A stretch of DNA of 64,000 bases from Nocardioides sp. GY 10113 (lineage in GTDB: Bacteria; Actinomycetota; Actinomycetes; Propionibacteriales; Nocardioidaceae): assembly GCF_004919105.1 (NCBI RefSeq), contig NZ_STGK01000005.1, forward strand, positions 186,001-250,000, read 5' to 3'. Position numbers and translations under genes: made by a program. The first letter of the stretch is position 1; every line of letters begins with the position of its first letter. The notes below the pieces were generated by a model, which worked only from the letters and a program-made list of their open reading frames with translations, was not told where the DNA came from and did no database searches. Positions 43,040 to 51,775 of the stretch are shown one piece after another.

Positions 43040-43725
43040 CAGTAGGCCCCCGTGTTGTCGACGTGGAAGTGGTACAGGGTGCGGGCGGAGCCGTACCGGG
43101 TGTAGTCGGCCGGGTCGTCCTCGGTGAACCCGGCGGCCTTGAGCAGGCCGGCGAGCTCCTCGAGGTGCTCCGGACCCATCTCCTTGGCGACGCAGTCCGC
43201 GCCGAGGGAGGCGACGGTGCCGCGGACGTAGATGCGGGTCTCGTAGATCGAGTCGCCGAGCCCGTCGCCGGCGTCGCCCCGGACGACCACGCGGCCGGCC
43301 TGGGCCATGAAGGCGCTGCTGTGTCCGACGTTGCCGCCGACCACGATGTCCACGCCCTTCATCGAGATCCCGCAGCGCGCGGCCGCGTCGCCCTCGACCA
43401 CGAGCAGGCCGCCGTGGGCGGTGGCGCCCGCGCTCTGCGAGGCGTTGCCCTTGACCACGACGGTGCCGCTCATCATGTTCTCGGCCACGCCGGTGCCGGC
43501 GTTGCCGTTGACGACCACCTCGGCCTGCTGGTTCATGCCGGCGGCGTAGTACCCGACGTGCCCCTCGACCGTCACCTTGACCGGGGCGTTGAGGCCGACG
43601 GCGACGTTGTGGGCGCCGAACGGGTTGGTGATCGTGATGTCGGCCCCGCCGTCGAGGAGATCGGGAGCGTGCAGGGCGGTGTTGACCTCGCGCAGCGGCG
43701 TCGCGGTCAGGTCGTAGGTCGTCAT
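43039..43725 (-). CDS. glxC: GXGXG-motif protein (GlxC/MgsB-like)
   Basis: The 228 residues form the right-handed beta-helix of the glutamate synthase C-terminal domain: repeated G-rich turns such as VTVEGHVGYYAAGMNQQAEV, VVNGNAGTGVAENMMSGTVV and VVRGDAGDGLGDSIYETRIY. It is a structural subunit, without a catalytic motif of its own. It is translationally coupled to GlxB upstream (4-base overlap) and GlxD downstream (1 base). The full set mirrors mgsABC of the N-methylglutamate pathway. Confidence 0.88.
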   Translation of the reverse strand: MTTYDLTATPLREVNTALHAPDLLDGGADITITNPFGAHNVAVGLNAPVKVTVEGHVGYYAAGMNQQAEVVVNGNAGTGVAENMMSGTVVVKGNASQSAGATAHGGLLVVEGDAAARCGISMKGVDIVVGGNVGHSSAFMAQAGRVVVRGDAGDGLGDSIYETRIYVRGTVASLGADCVAKEMGPEHLEELAGLLKAAGFTEDDPADYTRYGSARTLYHFHVDNTGAY

Positions 43726-44720
43726 GCGGAGACTCCCTCGAGGATCGGCGCCGCCGCCGACTCGCCGGTCGGATCGCCCGCCGAGTCGACGGACGACCCG
43801 ACGGACGACCCGCCGGTCGACGCGGTGCGGGTCCACGCGTAGATGACCTCGGGCTCGGGCTCCCAGATCCGGGCCGCCTCAACGCCCGGCAGGTGCGCGA
43901 GGGCACGGAACTCGCTGGCCATCGCCACCCAGTCGTCGGTCTCGGCGATCACGGCCGGCTTGCAGGCGATGGCGTCGCGGACCACGGCGAACGAGTCCCG
44001 GTGGGAGACCAGCAGCGTGTAGAAGCCGTCGAAGGTCGCGCAGAGCTCCTTGAGCGCGGCCTCCACGTCCTTGCCCTGGGCCAGCTGGTGGGCCACGAAC
44101 CGGGCGCCGACCTCGGTGTCGTTCTCGCTGTCGAACTCCACCCCGGCGGCGCGCAGCTCGCGCCGGATGGTGGCGTGGTTGGAGAACGAGCCGTTGTGCA
44201 CCAGGCACTGGTCCACGCCGACGGCGTACGGGTGCGCGCCTGACGGCGTGACCGCCGACTCGGTCGCCATCCGGGTGTGGCCGACGCCCTGCCAGCCCTG
44301 GGCCCGCGAGAGGCCCCACGCCTCGGAGAGCGTCCGCGGCGCGCCGACGCCCTTCAGCACGGCGAGGTCGGCGCCGAAGCCGGCCACGAGCGCCTGCGGC
44401 ACCGCGGTCCGGGCGGCGGCGAGGAGGGCCTCGCTGTCCGCGTCGGCGGTCAGCAGGTACGTCGCGTCGAGCACCTTCACGGTGACCGGTGAGCCGAGGG
44501 CGTCGGTGACCGCGACGGCGACCTCGTCGGCCGGCGCGGTCACGTCGAGCAGCGAGACCGCGCCGTGTCCCGGCGGGGTCCACGCCGGGTCACCGTAGAC
44601 GGCGACTCCGGCGGAGTCGGCGCCACGGTCCTGCATCTCGCACAGCATGCCCGAGAGCAGCTCGCCGAGGCGGGGGTGGAGATCGGGGTTGCGCAGGTGC
44701 AATCCGACGATGCCGCACAT
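43722..44720 (-). CDS. glxB: class II glutamine amidotransferase (GlxB/MgsA-like)
   Basis: The 332 residues start MCGIVGLHLRNPDLHPRLGE. Cys2 becomes the N-terminal nucleophile after Met removal. MQDRGADSAGVAVYG, then VGHTRMATESAVTPSGAHPY and QCLVHNGSFSNHATIRRELR match class II glutaminases. It would release ammonia or an alkylamine from a glutamine-like donor (for example gamma-glutamylmethylamide) for the GlxD site. The C-terminal tail is low-complexity Ser/Gly/Asp (SSVGSSVDSAGDPTG), encoded by short DNA repeats. It follows glnT after 39 bases. Confidence 0.9.
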   Translation of the reverse strand: MCGIVGLHLRNPDLHPRLGELLSGMLCEMQDRGADSAGVAVYGDPAWTPPGHGAVSLLDVTAPADEVAVAVTDALGSPVTVKVLDATYLLTADADSEALLAAARTAVPQALVAGFGADLAVLKGVGAPRTLSEAWGLSRAQGWQGVGHTRMATESAVTPSGAHPYAVGVDQCLVHNGSFSNHATIRRELRAAGVEFDSENDTEVGARFVAHQLAQGKDVEAALKELCATFDGFYTLLVSHRDSFAVVRDAIACKPAVIAETDDWVAMASEFRALAHLPGVEAARIWEPEPEVIYAWTRTASTGGSSVGSSVDSAGDPTGESAAAPILEGVSA

Positions 44721-44759
44721 AGCCGTGTCCTTTCTCTGGTGGCGATTCAGGCGGCCCGG

Positions 44760-46058
44760 TCAGAAGGCCGTGAGGTAGCGGTCGAGCTCCCACGCGCTCA
44801 CGGCGGCGTGGTAGTCGATGAACTCGCGGCGCTTGATGTCGGCGAAGTAGTCCGCCACGCCCTCGCCGGCGGCGTCGAGCACGCCGCTGACCACGTCGTC
44901 GGCGCGCATCAGGTCGATCGCCTCGATGAGCGTGTTCGGCAGCTCGCCGTCGGGGCCGCTACCGACCGGTCCGGGGTGCGCGCCGCGCCGGATGCCGTCC
45001 AGCCCGGCGCCGAGCGCGCCCGCGACCGCGAGGTAGGGGTTCGCCGAGGCGTCGCCACCGCGCATCTCGATCCGCTGGTTGTCGGGGACCCGGATGTAGT
45101 GGGTGCGGTCGTTGCCGCCGTACGTCGGGCGACGCGGGGCCCACGAGGCGCCGGAGGCGGTGGAGACGGCGCCGGTGCGCTTGTAGGAGTTCACGGTCGG
45201 GGCGATCAGGCCCTGCAGCGCCTGGGCATGGTCGAGGATGCCGGCCACGAAGCCGTAGGCGGTCTCGGAGAGGCCGAGCGGGTCGGACCCCTCGCCCGGG
45301 AAGACCGGCTCGCCGGCGGCGGTCAGCGACAGGTGCAGGTGCAGCCCGCTGCCGGTCCGGTCGGCGAACGGCTTGGGCATGAACGTGGCGATCATGCCTC
45401 GCTCAGCCGCCATCACCGACAGCAGGTAGCGCAGCGTGACGACGCGGTCGGCCGTGGTCAGCGCGTCGGCGTAGTTGAAGTTCTGCTCGAACTGCCCGTT
45501 GCCGTCCTCGTGGTCGTTGGCGTAGTTGCCCCAGCCGAGCTGGTTCATCGCCGAGGAGATCGAGGTCAGGTGGTCGTACATCCGGTAGACGCCCCGCGCG
45601 TCGTAGCAGGGCTGGTCGGCGGTGTCGTCCGGGTCCGCCGTCGCGATCGAGCCGTCGGCGTTCCTGCGGACCAGGAAGTACTCGACCTCGGCGCCGACCC
45701 AGGGCTTGAACCCCATCTCGGCGGCCTCGGCGATCACCCTCTTGAGGATGTTGCGCGGCGCGAACGGCCACGGCTCCCCCAGGACGTGCGGGTCGCAGTG
45801 GACCAGCGCCAGGCCCTCCTTGACGAACGGGATCGGCGTGAACGACTCCACGTCCGGGATCGCCATCACGTCCGGGTCCTTCGGCTCCTGGCCGAGCGCG
45901 CCCACGGCGTACCCCGCGAAGCCGACGCCCTCGGACGCCAGCTCGTCGACGGCCTCGACCGGGACCAGCTTCGCGCACGGCTTCCCGCGCAGGTCGACGA
46001 ACAGTGCCAGAATGAACTTGGTGTCCGACTGCTCGGCCAGCTCCCGCAGTGTTTCCAC
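44760..46058 (-). CDS. glnT: type III glutamine synthetase-like amide ligase (GlnT/GmaS-like)
   Basis: The 432 residues have the glutamine synthetase catalytic core: VGAEVEYFLVRRNADGS (Glu ligands), NYANDHEDGNGQFEQNFNYA, TFMPKPFADRTGSGLHLHLS (with the metal and Glu-binding motif) and NDRTHYIRVPDNQRIEMRGG. GlnT-type enzymes ligate glutamate with ammonia or small amines using ATP; GmaS makes gamma-glutamylmethylamide. Next to glxBCD and the N-demethylases an amine-accepting role is likely. A candidate GlnR box precedes it. A separate GlnA is expected elsewhere. Confidence 0.9.
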   Translation of the reverse strand: METLRELAEQSDTKFILALFVDLRGKPCAKLVPVEAVDELASEGVGFAGYAVGALGQEPKDPDVMAIPDVESFTPIPFVKEGLALVHCDPHVLGEPWPFAPRNILKRVIAEAAEMGFKPWVGAEVEYFLVRRNADGSIATADPDDTADQPCYDARGVYRMYDHLTSISSAMNQLGWGNYANDHEDGNGQFEQNFNYADALTTADRVVTLRYLLSVMAAERGMIATFMPKPFADRTGSGLHLHLSLTAAGEPVFPGEGSDPLGLSETAYGFVAGILDHAQALQGLIAPTVNSYKRTGAVSTASGASWAPRRPTYGGNDRTHYIRVPDNQRIEMRGGDASANPYLAVAGALGAGLDGIRRGAHPGPVGSGPDGELPNTLIEAIDLMRADDVVSGVLDAAGEGVADYFADIKRREFIDYHAAVSAWELDRYLTAF

Positions 46059-46090
46059 GGCCGATCTCCGTTCCGGTTTCTTGTCTGGAA

Positions 46091-46144
46091 TCGCTGTACA
46101 CCCCTAGTAGACAGTTGGGGTATTACGTACCCGTTACACAGCGA
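46091..46144. promoter_or_regulatory. control region upstream of glnT: inverted repeats and candidate GlnR box
   Basis: On the plus strand ATTAC, six bases, GTTAC (46122-46137) fits the GlnR-type AC-N9-AC pattern with one relaxed half-site. Around it, TCGCTGT at 46091 and ACAGCGA at 46138 form an outer inverted repeat, and GGGTA / TACCC (46118-46132) an inner one. The region lies between the end of the demethylase operon and glnT, so it is the probable promoter of glnT-glxBCD. Confidence 0.45.
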
Positions 46145-46177
46145 TGAGGTTTGTGGTTCGGGTGGCTCCGGCCGCGG

Positions 46178-47239
46178 TCAGGCGCGCAGGTAGGGCACGA
46201 CGTGGTGCCGGTAGTCGATGAAGCCCTTGTAGGTGGCCAGCGGCTCGGGAAGCTCCTCGATCACGGTGGCCAGCTGCGCGGCCCACGCCGGGATCTGCTT
46301 GATCTCGTCGAGGGAGGCCATGTAGGTGCGGATGTTGAAGGTGACCGTGCCGGTCATCGGCAGCCGGATGAAGTGCTCCACCTCGAGCCGCAGCTGGAGC
46401 GCGCCCCAGTCCTCCTCGCGGATCAGCTCCGCGATGTCCGTGCCCCACTCGGGGAGCTCCTCCAGGCTCACGTCGAGCTTGCGCGACCCCGAGGCCGACA
46501 GCGTCCAGTTCACCCGGCGGAAGACCTGGTCGGCCGGGACCCGGCGCAGGAACTGCTCGGCCCGCGCCGTGATCCCGGTGTCGTTGAAGCCGGGGACGTT
46601 GTGGTGGATCTCGTACATGTCCATGCCGACGTCGAACGAGACCGACCAGGCCGCCGCGAAGGTCACCGCACCGGCGTCGAAGTAGAGGCGGCCGTCCCGT
46701 TCGGTGACCAGCAGCAGGTCGTCGGGGATCTCGCGAGCCAGGAAGTCGAACGGACCGCGCGGCAGTGAGTCCCACTCCCCCAGCACGAAGGACTGGTCGG
46801 TGCCCAGCAGGTCGTTGCGCCAGTGGAAGCGGCGCGGGTCGTCGTCGACGCCCTCGGTCAGGTGCATCAGCTCGGGGTAGGACGCGTCCAGGTCGCGCAG
46901 GTAGTAGAGCAGGAGGTCCCACGCGGCCAGCTCCATCCCGGGGCGCATCTTCACCCGGTGCGGGTCCTCGTCGAGGATCCGCCGCCGGTCGGCCATGATC
47001 GCCGGGTACTCCGCGCCGCCGAGGTCGCAGATGACCCGTCCCCACTCCCCCGCGGCGGTACGCCGCGGGGTCATCGCCGGATCCACGTTGACCGTGTACC
47101 GGAACGCGCCCAGGTCGTCGGGGAACGGCCAGGGCAGCCCGCTGGTGTGGTCGACCGGCTGCGCGAGGTAGGCCTCGGCGGCGGGTGTCAGCGGAGCCAG
47201 CGCGGGACTCTCGGGGCTCTCGGGCACGTGCAGGGTCAC
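46178..47239 (-). CDS. heme-dependent oxidative N-demethylase subunit (DUF3445), copy 1
   Basis: The 353 residues are of the DUF3445/HODM type, a heme-binding PAS-like enzyme that oxidises dimethylamine to methylamine and formaldehyde. Recognisable segments are PWPFPDDLGAFRYTVNVDPA (about 36-55), FHWRNDLLGTDQSF, LYFDAGAVTFAAAWSVSFDV, FRRVNWTLSASGSRKLDVS and TGTVTFNIRTYMASLDEIKQ. GTG at 47239 overlaps the reductase stop by four bases. Last gene of the first demethylase triplet. Paralogue of copy 2 with clear sequence differences, so substrate ranges may differ. Confidence 0.87.
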   Translation of the reverse strand: MTLHVPESPESPALAPLTPAAEAYLAQPVDHTSGLPWPFPDDLGAFRYTVNVDPAMTPRRTAAGEWGRVICDLGGAEYPAIMADRRRILDEDPHRVKMRPGMELAAWDLLLYYLRDLDASYPELMHLTEGVDDDPRRFHWRNDLLGTDQSFVLGEWDSLPRGPFDFLAREIPDDLLLVTERDGRLYFDAGAVTFAAAWSVSFDVGMDMYEIHHNVPGFNDTGITARAEQFLRRVPADQVFRRVNWTLSASGSRKLDVSLEELPEWGTDIAELIREEDWGALQLRLEVEHFIRLPMTGTVTFNIRTYMASLDEIKQIPAWAAQLATVIEELPEPLATYKGFIDYRHHVVPYLRA

Positions 47240-48267
47240 AGGTCCACCTCGATCGTCGATCCGTCGGTTCCACGGGAGACGCAGCACAGGAGGCTGTCCC
47301 CGCTCTCCTTCTCCTCGTCGCCGAGCACCAGGTCACGGTGGTCGACCAGGTCCTGGCCCGGGGCGCCGAGCAGCCCGATCCGGCACTCGCCGCAGACGCC
47401 CTGCCGGCACAGGCTGGGCACCGGGTAGCCGGCACCGTTCAACCGCTCGAGCAGGGAGACGCCGGGCGCGACGTCCAGGCGCTCGCCCGTCGACGCGACC
47501 ACGGCGGTGAACGGGCTGCCCGCATCCAGCTCCGGCGCGGTGAACCGCTCGAGGTGCACGCGCGCGTCTGGCCACCCGGCCTCGGCGGCCAGGGAGAGAT
47601 AGCTGTCCAGCAGCGGCATCGGGCCGCACGCATAGGCGTGGGTCCCCAGCGGCTGGTCGGCGAGGCGGTCCTTCAGCAGATCGATGGTCCCCTCGACCGT
47701 CGTCGCCTCGAAGAGCCGGATGCCGGGCGCCTCGGCCAGCTCGGCCAGCTCCTCCAGGTGCGCGGCATGACCGGGCCGGTAGGAGTAGAGGATGTCGGCG
47801 GTCCCTCCGCGCGCGGCCACCGCCCGAGCGTGGGAGAGCACCGGCGTCACGCCGATGCCACCGGCGACGAGCAGCGCGTGGCGCTGGTCGAGGATCGGCG
47901 CGAACATCGAGCGCGGGCCCTCGATCTCCAGCAGGTCACCCGGCCGGAGGTGGTCGTGCAGCCAGTCCGAGCCCCCGCCGTCACCGCGGCGCATCACCGA
48001 GATCCCGTACGACGTCGGCGCCATACCGTCGCCGACCAGCGAGTAGGCGTTGCGCTTCTCGCCCGCGGTCACCACCAGGTGGCTCCCTGGCTGGTACGAC
48101 GCCAACGGAGCCCCGTCGGGCGCCGCCAGCCGGAAGTGGGTGATCGTCGGGGTCAGCGGCACCACGTCGGTGACCACGAGGGCTCGGGCCTGGGTCCGGT
48201 AGGCCGGGTGGCGGTGCCGGTTCAGCTGGACCTGCCCGTCGGCGCCGGTCGGAAGGGTCGCGGTCAC
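47236..48267 (-). CDS. PDR/VanB-family reductase for N-demethylase, copy 1
   Basis: The 343 residues have a ferredoxin-reductase FMN domain (about 25-125, YQPGSHLVVTAGEKRNAYSL), an NAD domain (about 130-240, HALLVAGGIGVTPVLSHARA, then YACGPMPLLDSYL) and a C-terminal plant-type 2Fe-2S ferredoxin (about 255-343, PSLCRQGVCGECRIGLLGAP, last Cys in SLLCCVSRG). It passes electrons from NAD(P)H to the heme demethylase subunit. Coupled on both sides by 4-base overlaps. Confidence 0.9.
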   Translation of the reverse strand: MTATLPTGADGQVQLNRHRHPAYRTQARALVVTDVVPLTPTITHFRLAAPDGAPLASYQPGSHLVVTAGEKRNAYSLVGDGMAPTSYGISVMRRGDGGGSDWLHDHLRPGDLLEIEGPRSMFAPILDQRHALLVAGGIGVTPVLSHARAVAARGGTADILYSYRPGHAAHLEELAELAEAPGIRLFEATTVEGTIDLLKDRLADQPLGTHAYACGPMPLLDSYLSLAAEAGWPDARVHLERFTAPELDAGSPFTAVVASTGERLDVAPGVSLLERLNGAGYPVPSLCRQGVCGECRIGLLGAPGQDLVDHRDLVLGDEEKESGDSLLCCVSRGTDGSTIEVDL

Positions 48268-48767
48268 TCGGTCACCTCGCGTGCCCGGGAGTCGGAGGCG
48301 AGGTAGCAGCCCATCGCCGTGGCGAGCAGGTCGTGCACCTCGAGCAGGCGGGCGCAGCCGGGGCACTCGACCAGGCCGCCGGGCTCGCCCACCACGCGCC
48401 GGATGTCGCGGCAGTGCGCGCAGTAGACGGGCAGGTCGTCGGCGTGCGTGACGCTGACCTGGATCTCCACCGGCAGCGCGCCGTGCTCGCGCAGCAGGGC
48501 GACCGCGCGGTGGGCGTCGTACCGCCCGCCCACGACGAGGATCCGGACGCCGACCCGGGCGGAGCCGGCGACGTCGGCGAGGGTGGCGAGATCGGAGGGC
48601 GCGTCGATGTCGTCGAGCACCGCGAGCGTGGTCGGGGCGACGCCCTCGGCCAGCGTCGTCCACTCCCGGGCCACCCGGGCGGTCTCCGCGTCGGCGCCGA
48701 TCGCAACCACCAGGAAGGAGCGCGCCCTGGTGTCGATCGTGGTGTCGACCGTGGGCGTCGCGCTCAT
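48264..48767 (-). CDS. dmmA: dimethylamine monooxygenase DmmA-like small subunit, copy 1
   Basis: The 167 residues have a flavodoxin-like core (SFLVVAIGADAETARVAREW, VGVRILVVGGRYDAHRAVAL) and a C-terminal zinc-ribbon-like part with CAHC and CPGC pairs (about 116-140), as in the DmmA family of dimethylamine monooxygenase. It is probably an accessory or electron-transfer partner. It starts the first demethylase triplet and overlaps both neighbours. Confidence 0.8.
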   Translation of the reverse strand: MSATPTVDTTIDTRARSFLVVAIGADAETARVAREWTTLAEGVAPTTLAVLDDIDAPSDLATLADVAGSARVGVRILVVGGRYDAHRAVALLREHGALPVEIQVSVTHADDLPVYCAHCRDIRRVVGEPGGLVECPGCARLLEVHDLLATAMGCYLASDSRAREVTE

Positions 48768-49783
48768 GCCTGCCGTCCCGCCGCGAGGAGCCAGGCCGCG
48801 GCGCGGTCGCGGTACTTGATGATCCCCTTGTAGTCGGCCATGTCCTCGGGCAGCTCCGCGATCACCGTCGCGGCGCGGACCCGCCAGGGCTCGACGGTGG
48901 CGAGCTGGTCCAGCGGCAGCAGGTAGGTCCGGATGAGGAAGCAGATCGCTCCGGACTCGGGCAGCCGGATCAGGTGCTGCACCTCGACCCGGAGGTGGAC
49001 CAGGCGCCCGAACGTCTCGTCGTCGACGCGCTGGATCATCTCCCGGTCCGGGCCCCACTCCGGGTAGAGCTCGGTGGAGACGTCGAGCCGCCGACCGATC
49101 GTCAGCGTCCAGTTGGTGCGCCGGTACGGCTGGTGGGGCTGGAGACGCTTGAGGAACTCGTGGGCCCGGGTGATGACGCCGAGCTCCCGCAGCCTCGGCA
49201 CGGGTCCGTGGATCTCCAGGAAGCTCATCCCCACGTCGAAGCCGAAGCTCCAGTCCGCCGCGAAGGTGACCACGCCCGCGTCGCCCCAGAGCGCGTCGTT
49301 GCGCTGGTCCAGCAGGACGATGTCCTCCTGGACCTGGCTGGCGATGTAGGCCAGCGGCTCGTCGGGCAGGGTGGCGTCGTCGCCGTAGCGGAAGTCCTGG
49401 ACCACGCCGAGCAGGCGGTTCTCCCAGCGCCAGGCCCGGGCGTCACCGGTCTGCTCCGGGTCGCGGGACAGCGCCATCTGGTCGGGATACGCCAGCGCCA
49501 TCTCCTGCATCAGGGTGAGCAGGGTGTCCCAGGCGGCGCCGCGCATGTGCGGCAGCACCGCGTGCCGACCGGGATCACGGGCCAGGATCTCGCGTCGCTC
49601 GGCCAGCTCGGCGGCGTACTCGACGTCGATGTCGACGACGGCGGTGCCCCACTGGCCGGCGGGGGTGAGCACAGCGCCGCCGGCGGGCTCGACGTTGGTC
49701 GAGTAGCGGTAGCGGTCCTCGGGGAACGGGAACGGGAAGCCGGTCACCAGCGGATCGGTGGCGGCGGTGTCCAGTGCGGTCAT
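48764..49783 (-). CDS. heme-dependent oxidative N-demethylase subunit (DUF3445), copy 2
   Basis: The 339 residues show FPFPFPEDRYRYSTNVEPAG, WRWENRLLGVVQDFRYGDDA, WGDAGVVTFAADWSFGFDVG, YRRTNWTLTIGRRLDVSTEL and GAICFLIRTYLLPLDQLATV. These are the same landmarks as copy 1 in the same order, but overall sequence is well diverged. The duplication is therefore not recent and the two enzymes may act on different methylated amines or on successive demethylation steps. One-base overlap with the upstream reductase and four with the downstream DmmA copy 1. Confidence 0.87.
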   Translation of the reverse strand: MTALDTAATDPLVTGFPFPFPEDRYRYSTNVEPAGGAVLTPAGQWGTAVVDIDVEYAAELAERREILARDPGRHAVLPHMRGAAWDTLLTLMQEMALAYPDQMALSRDPEQTGDARAWRWENRLLGVVQDFRYGDDATLPDEPLAYIASQVQEDIVLLDQRNDALWGDAGVVTFAADWSFGFDVGMSFLEIHGPVPRLRELGVITRAHEFLKRLQPHQPYRRTNWTLTIGRRLDVSTELYPEWGPDREMIQRVDDETFGRLVHLRVEVQHLIRLPESGAICFLIRTYLLPLDQLATVEPWRVRAATVIAELPEDMADYKGIIKYRDRAAAWLLAAGRQA

Positions 49784-50724
49784 CAGAGCGGAACCTCCAG
49801 GCTCGGGCCGTCGGCGCGCGAGACGCACGGCATGATGGCGTCGCACGCCTGCTTCTCCTCGTCAGAGAGGAACAGGTCGCGGTGCAGCGGGGTGCCTGCG
49901 GAGACCGGGATGCGGCACTCGCCGCAGACGCCCTGGCGGCACAGGTTCGGCACCGCTACGCCGGCGCCCTCGATGGCGTCGAGCAGGCTGGTGCCCGCGG
50001 GGACGTCGAGGGTCGTCCCGGTCTCGGTGAGGACGACCTGGAAGGGATCGCCCGGATCGAGCGCGTCGATGCCGAAGCGCTCGGAGTGGATCCTCGAGGC
50101 CGGCCAGCCGGCCTCGGTCGCCGCCTCGGTGACGCTGTCGATCATCGCGCCGGGACCGCAGACGTAGACGTGCGTGCCCAGCGGCTGCTCGGTGAGCACG
50201 GTCCGCAGGCGCTCGGCGAAGCCGGCGCGGTCGCCGAAGAACTCGCAACGGTCGCCGGCCAGCTCCTTGACGTCGTCGACGTGCGCACCGTGCCCCTCGC
50301 GGAAGGCGTAGAGCACCTGGACGTCGCGGCCCCAGAGGCGGGCGGCGCGGAGGTGGGAGACGACCGGCGTGATGCCGATGCCGCCGGCGACGAGCAGGTG
50401 GCGGGTCGCGGCGGCGATCGGCGGGAACATGCTGCGCGGCAGGTGGGCCGCGACCCGGTCGCCGGGCTCCAGGCCGTGGACCCATGCCGATCCGCCGGCG
50501 CCGTCCTCGACCCGCAGCACGGAGATCGCGTACTCGTCGGGCGCGATCGACTCGCCGACGAGGCTGTAGGCGTTGGCGCGGCCGCCGCAGTCGATCACCA
50601 GGTGGCTGCCGGGGACGAACGACGGGAGCGGACCGCCCTCGGCGGCGCGCAGGCGCACCGTGCGCACCGCGCGCGCCGCCTCCTCGACAGCCGCGACGAC
50701 GAGCTCGATCCGGGTGCCGGTCAC
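49783..50724 (-). CDS. PDR/VanB-family reductase for N-demethylase, copy 2
   Basis: The 313 residues have the same three-domain layout as copy 1: FMN domain (FVPGSHLVIDCGGRANAYSL), NAD domain (HLLVAGGIGITPVVSHLRAA, YVCGPGAMIDSV) and C-terminal 2Fe-2S ferredoxin (PNLCRQGVCGECRIPVSAGT, last Cys in MPCVSRA). It supplies electrons to the copy 2 heme subunit. About 30 residues shorter at the N-terminus than copy 1. Confidence 0.9.
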   Translation of the reverse strand: MTGTRIELVVAAVEEAARAVRTVRLRAAEGGPLPSFVPGSHLVIDCGGRANAYSLVGESIAPDEYAISVLRVEDGAGGSAWVHGLEPGDRVAAHLPRSMFPPIAAATRHLLVAGGIGITPVVSHLRAARLWGRDVQVLYAFREGHGAHVDDVKELAGDRCEFFGDRAGFAERLRTVLTEQPLGTHVYVCGPGAMIDSVTEAATEAGWPASRIHSERFGIDALDPGDPFQVVLTETGTTLDVPAGTSLLDAIEGAGVAVPNLCRQGVCGECRIPVSAGTPLHRDLFLSDEEKQACDAIMPCVSRADGPSLEVPL

Positions 50725-51257
50725 GAGGCGGCCTCCTCGGCGTCGATCTGGAAGCCGAGGAACGTCCCGGTGCGCCTCGACACGTGGTAGTAGACGAGCA
50801 GCCGGCGCGCGCAGCCGGCGCAGGGGACGACGTCGTCGATGCCCGCCGCCGATGGCGTGATCGCCCCGCAGTGGCAGCACTGCACGGCGACGGGCCCCGC
50901 GGCGGTCGGCGCCACGTGAAGCTCGTCGTCCTCCACCCCGGCGCGGACGGCGACGCCACGCAGCGCGAGGCAGTCGCCGACCGCACCCGCCACCCGGACC
51001 CGTACGCCGACCCGGGCCGCGGCCAGCGCCGACGCCAGGCGCACGCCGGCGTCCGCGTGGTCCTCGGCGAGCACCGTCTCGACCGGAACGTCACCCCGGG
51101 CCGCACGGATCTCCCGGCGCCAGGCCGCCACCTGCTGGGCACCGTCGGGGCCGACGCCGACGAGGACGTAGGAGGTCCCGGTGGCGTCCGGCGCCGGCGA
51201 GACCGCCGCGTTCGGGACGGCCCAGGGCGGCACGCTGGTGTGCTCCAGGCGCGGCAT
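50721..51257 (-). CDS. dmmA: dimethylamine monooxygenase DmmA-like small subunit, copy 2
   Basis: The 178 residues have a core SYVLVGVGPDGAQQVAAWRR with RVGVRVRVAGAVGD and a C-terminal Cys-pair module CCHCGAITP and PCAGCARRLLVYYHVSRRTG. It parallels copy 1 in position and layout but differs in sequence. Four-base overlap with the copy 2 reductase, one base with the cupin gene before it. Confidence 0.78.
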   Translation of the reverse strand: MPRLEHTSVPPWAVPNAAVSPAPDATGTSYVLVGVGPDGAQQVAAWRREIRAARGDVPVETVLAEDHADAGVRLASALAAARVGVRVRVAGAVGDCLALRGVAVRAGVEDDELHVAPTAAGPVAVQCCHCGAITPSAAGIDDVVPCAGCARRLLVYYHVSRRTGTFLGFQIDAEEAAS

Positions 51258-51637
51258 CAGAGCAGCGAGGCGTCGCGGTGGCCGGCGTAGAACGCGAGCG
51301 CGTACGACGGGGTGGAGAAGTAGATCTTGGAGCCCTTCGGGAAGAAGATCGCGTCCTTCGCGCGGGCCACCATGCTCTGCCCGGTCTCCTTGTTCTCGAG
51401 GAGGAACTCGCCCTCGAGCACGACCTTCATCTCGTCGTAGTCGTAGACGTACAGCAGGGGCTCGTCGGTGCTCTTCAGCTCGAAGAAGCCGCTGCACATC
51501 ACGCTGCCGGCGGGGTTCTCGTACACGTCGGCGATGAACCCCTCCGTGCCCGCGTACTCGGGCTCGTCCATCTTGGGGAGGTTCTTCCAGGCGTCGGAGA
51601 TGACCTGGAACGGCGCCTGGGTCGTGGTGCTGTCCAT
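51257..51637 (-). CDS. cupin-domain protein (EutQ-like)
   Basis: This 126-residue single cupin has EPEYAGTEGFIADVYENPAG, YVYDYDEMKVVLEGEFLLEN (the E of the metal motif), KDAIFFPKGSKIYFSTPSYA and a final FYAGHRDASLL. It resembles EutQ-type cupins that accompany ethanolamine ammonia-lyase, fitting the eutBC genes upstream. It leads the demethylase operon. The metal-binding His set is incomplete, so enzymatic activity is uncertain. Confidence 0.75.
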   Translation of the reverse strand: MDSTTTQAPFQVISDAWKNLPKMDEPEYAGTEGFIADVYENPAGSVMCSGFFELKSTDEPLLYVYDYDEMKVVLEGEFLLENKETGQSMVARAKDAIFFPKGSKIYFSTPSYALAFYAGHRDASLL

Positions 51638-51680
51638 GGATGGGATCCGTTCTCTGCGAGGAACTGCTGACAACCACCAT

Positions 51681-51699
51681 GAAACAGAGCGCGTGTTTC
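51681..51699. promoter_or_regulatory. inverted repeat upstream of the demethylase operon
   Basis: The arms GAAACA and TGTTTC are separated by seven bases, 44 bases before the cupin start, in the only sizeable gap between eutC and the demethylase genes. It is a candidate operator, for example for the XRE/cupin regulator of the cluster. Confidence 0.4.
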
Positions 51700-51775
51700 G
51701 GCGATGTTGATCCGGCGCGAAATCCACGCGACGTCGCGCCCGACGCCGCGCCGCACGCCGCCTGCGGGTCAAGCG

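Noticed and set aside
40522..46058. Complete N-methylglutamate pathway
   Set aside because: Three of the four dehydrogenase subunits are missing, so only a partial set can be claimed.
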